64,000 nt of DNA, taken from NCBI GenBank assembly GCA_009773555.1, contig WSXZ01000018.1, forward strand, positions 31,209 through 95,208, given 5' to 3'. Positions 1 to 7,103 of this stretch are shown in pieces. The translations under genes and the position numbers were made by a program. The DNA comes from Methylocystaceae bacterium (lineage in GTDB: Bacteria; Pseudomonadota; Alphaproteobacteria; Rhizobiales; Beijerinckiaceae). Numbering within the stretch: position 1 is the stretch's first letter; every line of letters begins with the position of its first letter. A model generated the notes under the pieces. That model did no database searches. It was not told the DNA's origin and was given only the letters and a program-made list of their open reading frames with translations.

Positions 1-639
1 GAGGATTTCGCGCTTGGTCAGATGGTGCTCGAGCCACAACGCCAGAAAGGCCTCATTGATCTTGCGGGTGATGGTGCGCTCATTCGAAAGGAAAAGATTC
101 TTGGCGAGCTGCTGGCTGATGGAGGAGCCGCCCTGCACCACGCCCGATGACCGGGCGTTGACGGTGAGCGCCCGCAGCGTGCCGATCACGTCGATGCCGA
201 AATGTTCGTAGAAGCGGCGGTCTTCCGTCGCCAGCACCGCCTTGATAAGATAATCTGGAAATTGGTCGAGCGGCACGGCGTCGTCATGCTTGATGCCGCG
301 CTGGCCGACTTCCGCGCCGTAGCGATCGAGGAAGGTGACCGCGAGATCGGTCTGCTTGAGCCAATTCCCGTCGCTGGTCATCTGGAAGGCCGACGACGCG
401 AGCGCCATGGCGACGATGCCGGCGCCCAGGCCGAGCGTCAGCGCCTCGCAGGAGAGCTCCACGCCGACCCGGGCAAGGCCGGAGACATGGAACCGCTCCA
501 TGAAGGTCGAATAATCCTCATAGATCTCGCGGGCGCGCCGCCCGCTCTGGAACATGGCGGAATCGATGCGCGCATCGATCGCGAGCAGGATGCGCCGCAA
601 GCGCTTGGCGAAAGCAGAAGCCTGGAAACGCTCCAACAC
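1..639 (-). CDS. Class A penicillin-binding protein, N-terminal part (partial)
   Basis: This gene runs off the left edge, so only about 213 N-terminal residues are visible. The protein polymerises glycan strands of peptidoglycan at the inner membrane. Residues of about 50-75 form a hydrophobic signal-anchor. They are followed by the glycosyltransferase family 51 signature EDRRFYEHFGID, whose first Glu is the catalytic base, and by GGSSISQQLAKNLFLS and KINEAFLALWLEHHLTKREIL-type motifs. The start is taken as GTG (639-637), because an in-frame TGA lies two codons upstream and a GGGGAG stretch precedes it. A TTG directly after it is an alternative. The transpeptidase domain is expected beyond the window, so it cannot be told whether this is PBP1A-like or a monofunctional transglycosylase. 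Confidence 0.85.
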   Translation of the reverse strand, partial: MLERFQASAFAKRLRRILLAIDARIDSAMFQSGRRAREIYEDYSTFMERFHVSGLARVGVELSCEALTLGLGAGIVAMALASSAFQMTSDGNWLKQTDLAVTFLDRYGAEVGQRGIKHDDAVPLDQFPDYLIKAVLATEDRRFYEHFGIDVIGTLRALTVNARSSGVVQGGSSISQQLAKNLFLSNERTITRKINEAFLALWLEHHLTKREIL

Positions 640-740
640 AGCTCAAATGCTCCCCGCGCCGATAAAACTTACCCGCGCTTTGTGGACATTAACACTTTTT
701 AAACCATCTTGACGACAGTCCGCGCGACCCACACTGCGTT

Positions 741-1376
741 ATGGTTTCTGTCGCGCAAAGCGCAAGCCGAAAGAGAAGGATGGCGTTAAAAAAAGGCGAA
801 AATGCCCCAGATCACGCTGCAAGCGGCTGGAACCGCGCGAATCCGGAGAACAGGACAGGGTCCAAAAGCGTCGAGCGCGCGCGGCGCGCCCTCCCGGTCG
901 AGGCCGCGCCGACCGAGACTCCGTTCTGGGAAAAGCCGCTTTCGGCCTTAACCCGCGCCGAGTGGGAGCAGCTCTGCGACGGCTGCGGCCGCTGCTGTCT
1001 GGTGAAGCTCGAAGACGAGGACACGGGCGCGATTCACCACACGAGCGTCGCCTGCAAACTGCTGGACCAGCAGAGCTGCCGCTGCGGCGACTATCCACGG
1101 CGACGGCGCTACGTGCCGGATTGTGTGCGGCTCACGCTGGAAAAGCTAGTGGGCATTCCCTGGCTGCCGCCGACCTGCGCCTATGTGCTGCGCCATCAGG
1201 GCAAGCCGCTGCCGCCCTGGCATCCGCTGATCTCCGGCGATCCTGAAAGCGTCTCTCGCGCCGGCGTGTCGGCGCGCGGCCGGATCGAGGCCGGCGAAGA
1301 CGACATCGAGACCGACGATCTGCCGGATTTTATCCGGCTGTGGCCGAAGCGCTGGCCGAAGAAGGCGCGGTGGTGA
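741..1376 (+). CDS. YcgN/UPF0260 family cysteine-cluster protein
   Basis: The 211-residue product matches the YcgN family from about residue 55 onward: FWEKPLSALTRAEWEQLCDG, then Cys-rich CDGCGRCC, further Cys in VACKLLDQQSCRCGDY and DCVRL, and a C-terminal LPDFIRLWP. The spaced cysteines suggest bound metal, although the biochemical role of the family is not settled. The first 50 or so residues are not conserved in the family and are Lys/Arg/Pro-rich. An ATG at 780 is therefore an alternative start, although the purine-rich stretch before it is almost adjacent to the codon. The gene is divergent from the penicillin-binding protein gene, and the roughly 100 bp between them must hold both promoters. 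Confidence 0.8.
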   Translation: MVSVAQSASRKRRMALKKGENAPDHAASGWNRANPENRTGSKSVERARRALPVEAAPTETPFWEKPLSALTRAEWEQLCDGCGRCCLVKLEDEDTGAIHHTSVACKLLDQQSCRCGDYPRRRRYVPDCVRLTLEKLVGIPWLPPTCAYVLRHQGKPLPPWHPLISGDPESVSRAGVSARGRIEAGEDDIETDDLPDFIRLWPKRWPKKARW

Positions 1377-1449
1377 CGAGCGTCTGAGATTTTTCTGTAT
1401 GTAGGTATTTATTCTTTGACAGCCGGACGATGGTCCTATAGAAAAGCGC

Positions 1450-1580
1450 CATGCTCCAAAATTGCGCTTGAGCGGCGCGAACGAGTTTTACCGGCGCGGC
1501 GTCCTCTCCTCCCGTTCCCCCGCGCCCCACTGGTCCCCTCGCGTTCGAGACGCTTGCGTCTTGGGCCGAGGGGATTTTTT
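1450..1580 (+). ncRNA. Candidate small RNA with own promoter and terminator
   Basis: A TTGACA at 1416-1421 is followed by TATAGA (1437-1442, 15-bp spacer) or TAGAAA (1439-1444, 17-bp spacer). About 130 nt later there is a strong intrinsic terminator. The region between has no convincing open frame and contains a pyrimidine-rich CTCTCCTCCCGTTCCCCC stretch (1505-1522) that could pair with ribosome-binding sites, as seen in C-rich alphaproteobacterial small RNAs. It does not resemble 6S, SRP RNA or tmRNA. The transcript is inferred purely from these signals. Confidence 0.35.
1535..1580 (+). terminator. Intrinsic terminator
   Basis: CCCCTCG (1535-1541) pairs with CGAGGGG (1567-1573), and an inner AGACGC/GCGTCT helix extends the stem. 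A run of six T follows at 1575-1580. It would end the candidate small RNA, or read-through from the YcgN gene. Confidence 0.7.
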
Positions 1581-1616
1581 GGAGCGTTGCTGAAAACTGA
1601 TTCCTCAGACTCCCGG

Positions 1617-1731
1617 CTTGTCCCTCCCGACGCGCGCAGCGCGATGGGAAATCCAGGGGCGACATCGAACACGCTTGTTGTGACTCTCGATTCCCGATCA
1701 GGCCTGCGGCCTGTCGGGAATGACACCCCAG
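1617..1731. repeat. Palindromic intergenic repeat, family A, copy 1
   Basis: This is a roughly 110-bp element whose ends are complementary: TCCCTCCCGACGCGCGCAGCG near the left and CCTGTCGGGAATGACA at the right. A short internal hairpin CAGGCCTGCGGCCTG lies near the right end, and ATCCAG and GACTC/GATTC motifs lie in the middle. It is similar to the elements at 15008-15118 and 18446-18555. It lies just before the first gene of the structural cluster. Confidence 0.7.
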
Positions 1732-1785
1732 TCTCTTGAGTTAATCAAACTCATTCAACCAATACCCCTTCCCGGAGACTCGCAG

Positions 1786-2331
1786 ATGCGAGCCAAATCC
1801 GCGCCGCCGTGCGATGAAAAGATCGCGCAGGCGAAGCTTCTCTACGACTCGGGCGTCACGCCCATCGGCGAAATTCTCGAACTGCTCGGCATGAGCGTCG
1901 GGCGGTTCCGCCGCTTTCGCGAAATTCACGGCTGGCCGCTGCGCGCCTCCGCCTGCGCACCCCGCAGAAAAGCGACGGACGAAACGCCGCCGGCGAAGAA
2001 ACCGCGCGACGCGGGGCGACTCATCGCGCGGCTCGAAGACGCCGTCGAACAGGAATTCGCCCGCGCCGAAGTGGCGCTCGCCAAACATGCGCCCAAAACC
2101 ATCGAGACGAGCGCCCGCACGCTCGCAAGCCTCGTCAAAACGCTCGGCGAGTTAAAGCGCATGCGGCGCGAGAGCGAGGACAAGAAGAACGACGCAGACG
2201 ATGACAGCGACCAATCCGTCGGAGACGCGAGCGAAGGAGGCGGCGACGCGCCGCCCCGCGAATTGGCCGAACTCCGCGCGGAGCTTGCTCGACGACTTGA
2301 GCGCCTGCGCGGCGCAGGGCCGACTGAGTGA
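1786..2331 (+). CDS. GTA/phage small terminase-like protein (g1 position)
   Basis: This 181-residue protein occupies the position of the GTA small terminase, which recognises DNA and feeds it to the large subunit. Its N-terminus (residues 10-50: KIAQAKLLYDSGVTPIGEI followed by LLGMSVGRFRRFREIHGW) reads as a helix-turn-helix. The C-terminal half is helical, charged and coiled-coil-like, with EQEFARAEVALAKH and LAELRAELARRLERL. The ATG at 1786 is chosen because GGAGAC lies six bases upstream; the frame is open further upstream without a ribosome site. Its 3' end overlaps the longest possible large-terminase frame by 131 bases, so the large subunit may start later than listed. Assignment rests on position and general architecture. 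Confidence 0.6.
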   Translation: MRAKSAPPCDEKIAQAKLLYDSGVTPIGEILELLGMSVGRFRRFREIHGWPLRASACAPRRKATDETPPAKKPRDAGRLIARLEDAVEQEFARAEVALAKHAPKTIETSARTLASLVKTLGELKRMRRESEDKKNDADDDSDQSVGDASEGGGDAPPRELAELRAELARRLERLRGAGPTE

Positions 2332-3578
2332 GACGCTCGACGGTCTGAGCGCGAGAGAACTGGCGCGGCTTCTCGACGAGTGGGAATTCATCGCGCGCCG
2401 CGATCAATGGCCGCCGCATTTGGCCGCGAGCGGCGCGCCGTGGCGCACATGGCTGATCCTTGGCGGACGCGGCGCGGGCAAGACTCGCGCCGGCGCCGAA
2501 TGGGTCAAAGCGCTGGCGCTCGGACGCGCGCAATTTTCGCTCCGCCCGCTCGGGCGCATCGCGCTTGTCGGCGAGACGGCGGCTGATGTTCGCGAAGTGA
2601 TGGTCGAGGGCGTCTCCGGTCTTCTCGCCGTGCATGGGCCGCGCGAGCGGCCGCGCTGGGAGACGACGCGAAAGCGGCTCGTCTGGGACTCGGGCGCCGT
2701 GGCGCAGGCGTTTTCGGCGGAAGATCCGGAAAGCCTGCGCGGCCCGCAGTTTCACGCCGCCTGGTGCGACGAACTCGCCAAATGGCGCTACGCCAGGGAG
2801 ACATGGGACATGCTGCAATTCGGCCTGCGTCTCGGCGACTGGCCGCGTAAAAGAGCTGATCGCGCATCCGACGAGCGTCGTGACCCGCGCCTTGACGCGC
2901 GAGAACGCCGCCAATCTGGCGCCGTCGTTTCTCGAAAGCGTCGTCGCGCAATATGCCGGCACGCGATTGGGCCGCCAGGAGCTCGACGGCGAAATTCTCG
3001 ACGAGCGCAAGGACGCGCTATGGACGCGCGACATGCTGGAGCGCGCCCGCGTCCATGAGGCGCCGCCGCTCAAGCGCATCGTCGTCGCCGTCGATCCGCC
3101 GGCGAGTTCGGGCAAGCGCGCCGACAATTGCGGGATCGTGGCGGCAGGGATTGAACAGGCAGGCATGCTCTACGTGCTCGCCGACGCGACTTTGTCGGCG
3201 GCGCGGCCGGCGCAATGGGCGCGCGCGGCGATCGCGCTCTATCACAGACTTTCGGCCGACACGCTTGTCGCCGAAGTCAATCAGGGCGGCGAGATGGTGC
3301 GCGCCGTGCTGAACGAAGCCGATCCGTCGGCGCCGGTGACGATGGCGCGGGCGACGCGCGGCAAATATTTGCGCGCCGCGCCGGTCGCGCAGCTTTATGA
3401 ACAGGGCCGCGTCAAACATGTCGGCGCCTTTCCGGCGCTCGAAGACGAGATGTGCGATTTCGGCGCCGACGGGCTTTCGTCGGGGCGCAGTCCCGATCGA
3501 CTCGACGCTCTGGTCTGGGCGATCACGGCTTTGGCGCTGACGCCGAAAGCGCCCGAGCCGCGCATGCGGCGGGTGTGA
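2201..3578 (+). pseudogene. Large terminase subunit (g2), frame broken internally
   Basis: The product would be the packaging ATPase and nuclease that loads DNA into the capsid. The first frame (2201 to about 2846) has Walker A GGRGAGKT, a Walker B-like WCDELAKW and ends at LRLGDWPR. The second frame (from about 2847 to 3578) resumes at VKELIAHPTSVVTRALTREN and carries the nuclease acidic residues in VVAVDPPASSGKRADNCG, LVAEVNQGGEMV and DRLDALVWA. Intact relatives have a segment between these blocks containing the TTTPRP coupling motif, and it is absent here. The break is therefore a deletion of a few tens of bases that also shifts the frame, not a single-base slip. No functional terminase can be made from this sequence as written. 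The true start may be a later TTG. Confidence 0.8.
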
Positions 3579-3583
3579 AAGGG

Positions 3584-3782
3584 CGCATCCCCACCCTCCC
3601 CTCGACGGGGAGGGTCACGACGAAGTCGCGGGGTGGGGTGGGTTCCTTATCGTTTCCTTTGTCCACCCCACCCCGAACCGCTTCGCGGTTCGACCCTCCC
3701 CGACGCAAACCGGGTCTTCCCGGTTTGCGCCATTAACGCTGAAGTCGGCAACAGCCGACTTCAGTTCGGGAGGGTGTGGCGC
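3584..3782. repeat. Compound palindromic intergenic repeat, family B
   Basis: A non-coding stretch between large terminase and portal is packed with inverted repeats. These include CACCCTCCCCTCGACGGGGAGGGT near the left end, GAACCGCTTCGCGGTTC, GCAAACCGGG/CCCGGTTTGC (3705-3728) and GAAGTCGGCAACAGCCGACTTC, and it closes with GGGAGGGTGTGG. It looks like a mosaic of several mobile palindromic units and differs from family A. Confidence 0.65.
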
Positions 3783-3811
3783 CTCTTTACGCTTCTCTCA
3801 AGGGATCATCG

Positions 3812-4936
3812 ATGCCCTCTCTCTTCTCGCGACTCATCGGCGCGGTCGCGCCGCGCGAAACCAAATATTCGCGCGCGGCGAAGCTCCTCGCCATGCATGC
3901 GCTCGGACAGCCGCATTGGAGCGCGCGCAATTCGACGGTGCTGACGCGCGAAGGCTATGAGCGCAACGCCGTCTGCCATCGCTGCGTGCGCATGGTGGCG
4001 GAAGCCGCCGCCTCAGTGCCCTGGCTTATCTATGAAGGTCGCGACGAGGCGGTCGACCATCCGCTGATCTCTCTCATCGAGCGGCCCAATCCGCTCGACA
4101 CCAGCGCCTCCTTCATCGAGGCGATCTGCGCCAATCTGCTGCTTTACGGCAACGCCTATGTCGAATCCGTCGTCATCGACGAGGAGCTGCGCGAACTTTA
4201 CGCGCTGCGGCCCGACCGCATGAGCATCGAGGCGGGACGCAACGGCTGGCCCGCCGCCTTCATCTATCGCGCGCTGGGACAGGAGGCGCGCTACGAGATG
4301 CGCGGCGAAGGGATCGAACCGATCCTGCATATCAAATTCTTCAATCCGCTCGATGATTATTACGGCTTTCCGCCGCTCGCCGCCGCGCAAGTGGCGCTCG
4401 ACACGCATAACGCCGCGAGTTTCTGGAACAAGGCGCTGCTCGACAATTCGGCGCGCCCTTCAGGCGCCCTCGTCTATGCGGGGCCGGAAGGCGCGCATCT
4501 GAGCGACGAGCAATTCTCTCGGCTGAAGGAAGAGCTGGAAGAGAATTTCTCCGGCGCGACCAACGCCGGAAGGCCGCTGCTGCTCGAAGGCGGGCTCGAC
4601 TGGAAGGCGCTGTCGCTTTCGCCCAAGGACATGGATTTTGCCGAGTCGAAGGCGGGCGCCGCGCGCGAGATTGCGCTCGCCTTCGGCGTGCCGCCGCTGC
4701 TGTTGGGCCTGCCCGGCGACAACACCTTCAGCAATTACGCCGAGGCCAATCGCGCCTTCTGGCGCCAGACCGTTCTGCCGCTCGTCGCGCGCGTGCAGAA
4801 GAGTTTTCAGGCCTGGCTGCGGCCGGGCTTCCGCTTTCCTCACGCTCGACGAGCAGCGCGAGGCATTGGGCTATGGCCCGGCGCCGAAAGAGGCGCTCGT
4901 CGCCAAACGCGATGTCGGTCTGGAGCGCCGCTATAG
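3812..4936 (+). CDS. Phage/GTA portal protein (HK97 type, g3), C-terminus out of frame
   Basis: The portal forms the dodecameric ring at one capsid vertex through which DNA enters and leaves. The 374-residue frame has typical portal blocks: LTREGYERNAVCHRCVRMVAEA, PNPLDTSASFIEAI, LLLYGNAYVE, GFPPLAAAQVALDTHN and LLLGLPGDNTFSNYAEANRAFWRQT. The ATG at 3812 has AAGGGA six bases upstream. Homology ends at QAWLRPGF (codon ending 4831). After that the frame reads into nonsense (RFPHARRAARG and so on), while the true continuation FLTLDEQREALGYG is in another frame. Compared with the copy at 8282-8985, exactly 86 bases are missing at this junction. The 3' part of this gene, from about 4372, is the unit that is duplicated downstream. 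Confidence 0.85.
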   Translation: MPSLFSRLIGAVAPRETKYSRAAKLLAMHALGQPHWSARNSTVLTREGYERNAVCHRCVRMVAEAAASVPWLIYEGRDEAVDHPLISLIERPNPLDTSASFIEAICANLLLYGNAYVESVVIDEELRELYALRPDRMSIEAGRNGWPAAFIYRALGQEARYEMRGEGIEPILHIKFFNPLDDYYGFPPLAAAQVALDTHNAASFWNKALLDNSARPSGALVYAGPEGAHLSDEQFSRLKEELEENFSGATNAGRPLLLEGGLDWKALSLSPKDMDFAESKAGAAREIALAFGVPPLLLGLPGDNTFSNYAEANRAFWRQTVLPLVARVQKSFQAWLRPGFRFPHARRAARGIGLWPGAERGARRQTRCRSGAPL

Positions 4937-5645
4937 CCCGGAACAGCCGCGCGTCCCGGCGGGAAATTCCGGCGGCGGGCAATGGACGAGCGGCGGTGGC
5001 GGCGGAGATTCGGGAGGCGGGTTTAGCGGCGCGCGAGATGTGGGGGGCCGCGTCCAGACTGCGCAGAACACGAATCCAAATGTCGCGAGCGATGCGGACA
5101 ACCCCCTCACGCGCGTGCAAAGCCGGCGCGTTGCGGGTGGAGAGAATGTCGCCTTCAATCGAGATCATGAACTCAACCGCGGAATTGAATCTCAGGTTCA
5201 TCAGGTACAGAACAGACGATACGATGTCGAACTTGCTGAAGAAGAGCACGGTCCTCATGATGGCCACACGATCCGCGATCACGTAGGCAAAAGCGACGAA
5301 AATCTGAAAGAGCGCAGCGCAAGAACACGAACCCGCGTCGGCCCCTTAGGATTTTGGAAACGACGGATAGGAACATTTCCTTCCGTGATCGCGGCGAACA
5401 AATTGGTAAATTCTACGCTTTCACGGAGTCCTGCACTCGTAGAGGAAGTGGCTTCCGGACGAGTGAGCGCCGCGACACTGGAAGCTTGGTTCTTGACGCC
5501 TACCGGTAAGGAAGCATACGCGCCCAAATTCAATTCCAACGCCATCATCCGCGATACGTTTGGCGTCCGAGTCCTAATCACCCACGTAGCAGGGTCCAAA
5601 AGGGGATTTAAGGTTTTCACTGCTTTCCCGATTAACGACGACTGA
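4833..5645 (+). CDS. Portal C-terminal extension with RNase A-like toxin domain 1
   Basis: This frame holds the true continuation of the portal C-terminus (AFLTLDEQREALGYGPAPKEAL), then a linker with QPRVPAGNSGGGQWT and a run of Gly/Ser, then a unique domain. The last 145 residues have the layout of the bacterial RNase A-like CdiA C-terminal toxin family: VELAEEEHGPHDGHTIRDHVGK with paired His, an SF/TF-x-AANK block, a WF segment and a terminal FTAFPIN (TAYP/TAFP in the family). The predicted activity is RNA cleavage in a recipient cell. The segment is out of frame with the portal by the 86-base deletion and has no start of its own, so it is silent unless repaired by recombination or read by frameshifting. 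Coordinates start at the first homologous codon. Confidence 0.7.
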   Translation, partial: AFLTLDEQREALGYGPAPKEALVAKRDVGLERRYSPEQPRVPAGNSGGGQWTSGGGGGDSGGGFSGARDVGGRVQTAQNTNPNVASDADNPLTRVQSRRVAGGENVAFNRDHELNRGIESQVHQVQNRRYDVELAEEEHGPHDGHTIRDHVGKSDENLKERSARTRTRVGPLGFWKRRIGTFPSVIAANKLVNSTLSRSPALVEEVASGRVSAATLEAWFLTPTGKEAYAPKFNSNAIIRDTFGVRVLITHVAGSKRGFKVFTAFPINDD

Positions 5646-5663
5646 GACTACGTGAGGCATAGC

Positions 5664-5969
5664 ATGACTCTACCAGCGCCCTTTCGAAGATTCACTTCTT
5701 TTTTCCATCAGGATATCGACATTGCTTATAAGTCCCCCGAGGCATTGGTTGACGAAGCTCTACGAGACTTCACGCCGCAAGAGCGTCAAGCTCTCAAGGA
5801 TTACATGAAAGAGCTGACCGACGGCAGATATGACGAAATGCAGCTGAGAGAAATCTGGCTGAAGAGCAGGGCTGAGGTAGTGCCTCTATGGGATGACGAG
5901 GGGAACTGCACAGAGTTTCTAAAATACTTGCGTGAATTGGTCGAGAAGGACGTTCCGCCAGAAACATAG
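5664..5969 (+). CDS. CdiI-like immunity protein 1
   Basis: A 101-residue acidic protein directly follows toxin 1. It has the pattern of small CDI-system immunity proteins: SFFHQDIDIAYKSPEALVDE near the N-terminus, ERQALKDYMKEL in the middle, and W-containing segments EIWLKSRAEVVPLW followed by FLKYLRELVEKD. It presumably binds and blocks the adjacent RNase A-like domain in the cytoplasm. The ATG at 5664 has GTGAGGC about six bases upstream; a GTG at 5652 is an alternative. It is very similar to the protein at 6596 and more distantly to that at 7909. Confidence 0.75.
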   Translation: MTLPAPFRRFTSFFHQDIDIAYKSPEALVDEALRDFTPQERQALKDYMKELTDGRYDEMQLREIWLKSRAEVVPLWDDEGNCTEFLKYLRELVEKDVPPET

Positions 5970-6585
5970 CTTCGATAGGGAAGGACGGCAGGAACCGCTC
6001 GCCTTCGGCGTCCCGCCGCTGCTGCCGGGCCTGCCCGGCGACAACACGTTCAGCAATTACGCCGAGGCCAATCGCGCCTTCTGGCGCCAAACCATTCTGC
6101 CGCTCGTCGCACGCGTGCAGAAGAGCTTTCAGGCCTGGCTGCGGCCGGGCTTCGGACCTTTTCGCCTCGACTATACTGAAGAAGAGCGCGGTCTTCATGA
6201 TGGCCACACGATCCGCGATCACGTAGGGAAGAGCGACGAAAATCTTAAACAACGTAGCGCAAGAACACGAACCAGCGTCGGCCCTATAGGATTTTGGAAA
6301 CCGCGCATAGGATCGTTTCACTCGCTGAGTGCGGCAAATAGATTGGTGAACTCGGCGCTTTCTCAAAACGCGGCTCTTGTTGAAGAGGTCGTAAAAGGGG
6401 GTAGGGAAGCTGCAATTCTGGAGGCTTGGTTTGATACGCCCACGGGAAAGGAAGCTTTCGCGCCGAAGTTTAATTCCTCGACCACCATTCGTGAAACTTT
6501 TGGAGTACGCATTCTCATCAGACATGATGGAGCATCGCCGCGAGGTTTTCGGATCTTCACCGCTTTCCCCATAAATCGAGACTGA
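5932..6585 (+). CDS. Portal fragment fused directly to RNase A-like toxin 2
   Basis: The open frame starts at a GTG inside the end of immunity gene 1 and gives 217 residues. Residues from about 22 are portal sequence (LAFGVPPLLPGLPGDNTFSN through QAWLRPGFGPFRLDY). This joins directly to TEEERGLHDGHTIRDHVGK, the RNase A-like toxin, which is closely similar to toxin 1 along its whole length and ends FTAFPINRD. The Gly-rich linker and the first toxin strand are missing, so the join looks like a recombination scar. No ribosome site is evident at the GTG. If translated, the product would lack most of the portal, so this is more likely a reservoir or decayed cassette than a working gene. Confidence 0.65.
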   Translation: MNWSRRTFRQKHSFDREGRQEPLAFGVPPLLPGLPGDNTFSNYAEANRAFWRQTILPLVARVQKSFQAWLRPGFGPFRLDYTEEERGLHDGHTIRDHVGKSDENLKQRSARTRTSVGPIGFWKPRIGSFHSLSAANRLVNSALSQNAALVEEVVKGGREAAILEAWFDTPTGKEAFAPKFNSSTTIRETFGVRILIRHDGASPRGFRIFTAFPINRD

Positions 6586-6595
6586 GGCCGCACCC

Positions 6596-7039
6596 ATGAA
6601 GCTTCCCGAAGTTTTTCAAGGGCTGACACTGTTTTTTCACCAAGACATCGACACAGCGTACAAAAATCTTGAAGAACTGGTGCACTTGGCCCTCTTCTCA
6701 TACTCGCCGGCAGAGCGACAGGCTCTCAAGGATTATATGAAAGAGCTGACAGACGGCAGATATGACGAAACGCAGCTGAGAGAAATCTGGCTAAAGAGCA
6801 AGGCTGAGGTGCTGCCTTTTTGGGGAGATGAGGGAAGCTGTACCGAGTGCCTGATTTATCTACTTAAACTGATCGAAGAGGATGTTCCGCCGAACAGGCC
6901 GGGACGATACTTTCGTAGCCTGCGACTCGTTGCGATAAATCGCTCAGCTTTTCCTCTCGCAGATAGGGCCCTTCGGGCGCCCTCGTCTATGCGGGGCCGG
7001 AAGGCGCGCATCTCACCGACGAGCAGTTCTCGAGGCTGA
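6596..7039 (+). CDS. CdiI-like immunity protein 2 with read-through tail
   Basis: The first 100 residues closely match immunity protein 1: LFFHQDIDTAYKNLEELV, ERQALKDYMKELTDGRYDE, EIWLKSKAEVLPFW and EEDVPP. Immunity 1 stops just after its DVPP, whereas this one continues for about 45 residues (NRPGRYFRS and so on) into the following portal fragment read in a wrong frame. The original stop was therefore probably lost when the downstream cassette was joined. The ATG at 6596 has TGAGGC upstream with the same spacing as immunity 1. The conserved part should still neutralise toxins of the RNase A-like type, presumably toxin 2. Confidence 0.7.
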   Translation: MKLPEVFQGLTLFFHQDIDTAYKNLEELVHLALFSYSPAERQALKDYMKELTDGRYDETQLREIWLKSKAEVLPFWGDEGSCTECLIYLLKLIEEDVPPNRPGRYFRSLRLVAINRSAFPLADRALRAPSSMRGRKARISPTSSSRG

Positions 7040-7103
7040 AAGAAGAGCTGGAGGAAAATTTCTCCGCTTTCGCCTCGACTATAACGCCGATCGTCTGGAA
7101 GCA

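Noticed and set aside
2135..3166. 343-codon minus-strand open frame opposite the terminase
   Set aside because: It mirrors the strong third-position GC bias of the real genes, has Arg/Ala-rich composition and no family features.
3584..3782. CRISPR-like or riboswitch interpretation of the palindromic region
   Set aside because: The hairpins differ from one another, with no regular spacing or spacers, and no metabolic gene follows; they fit compound palindromic repeats.
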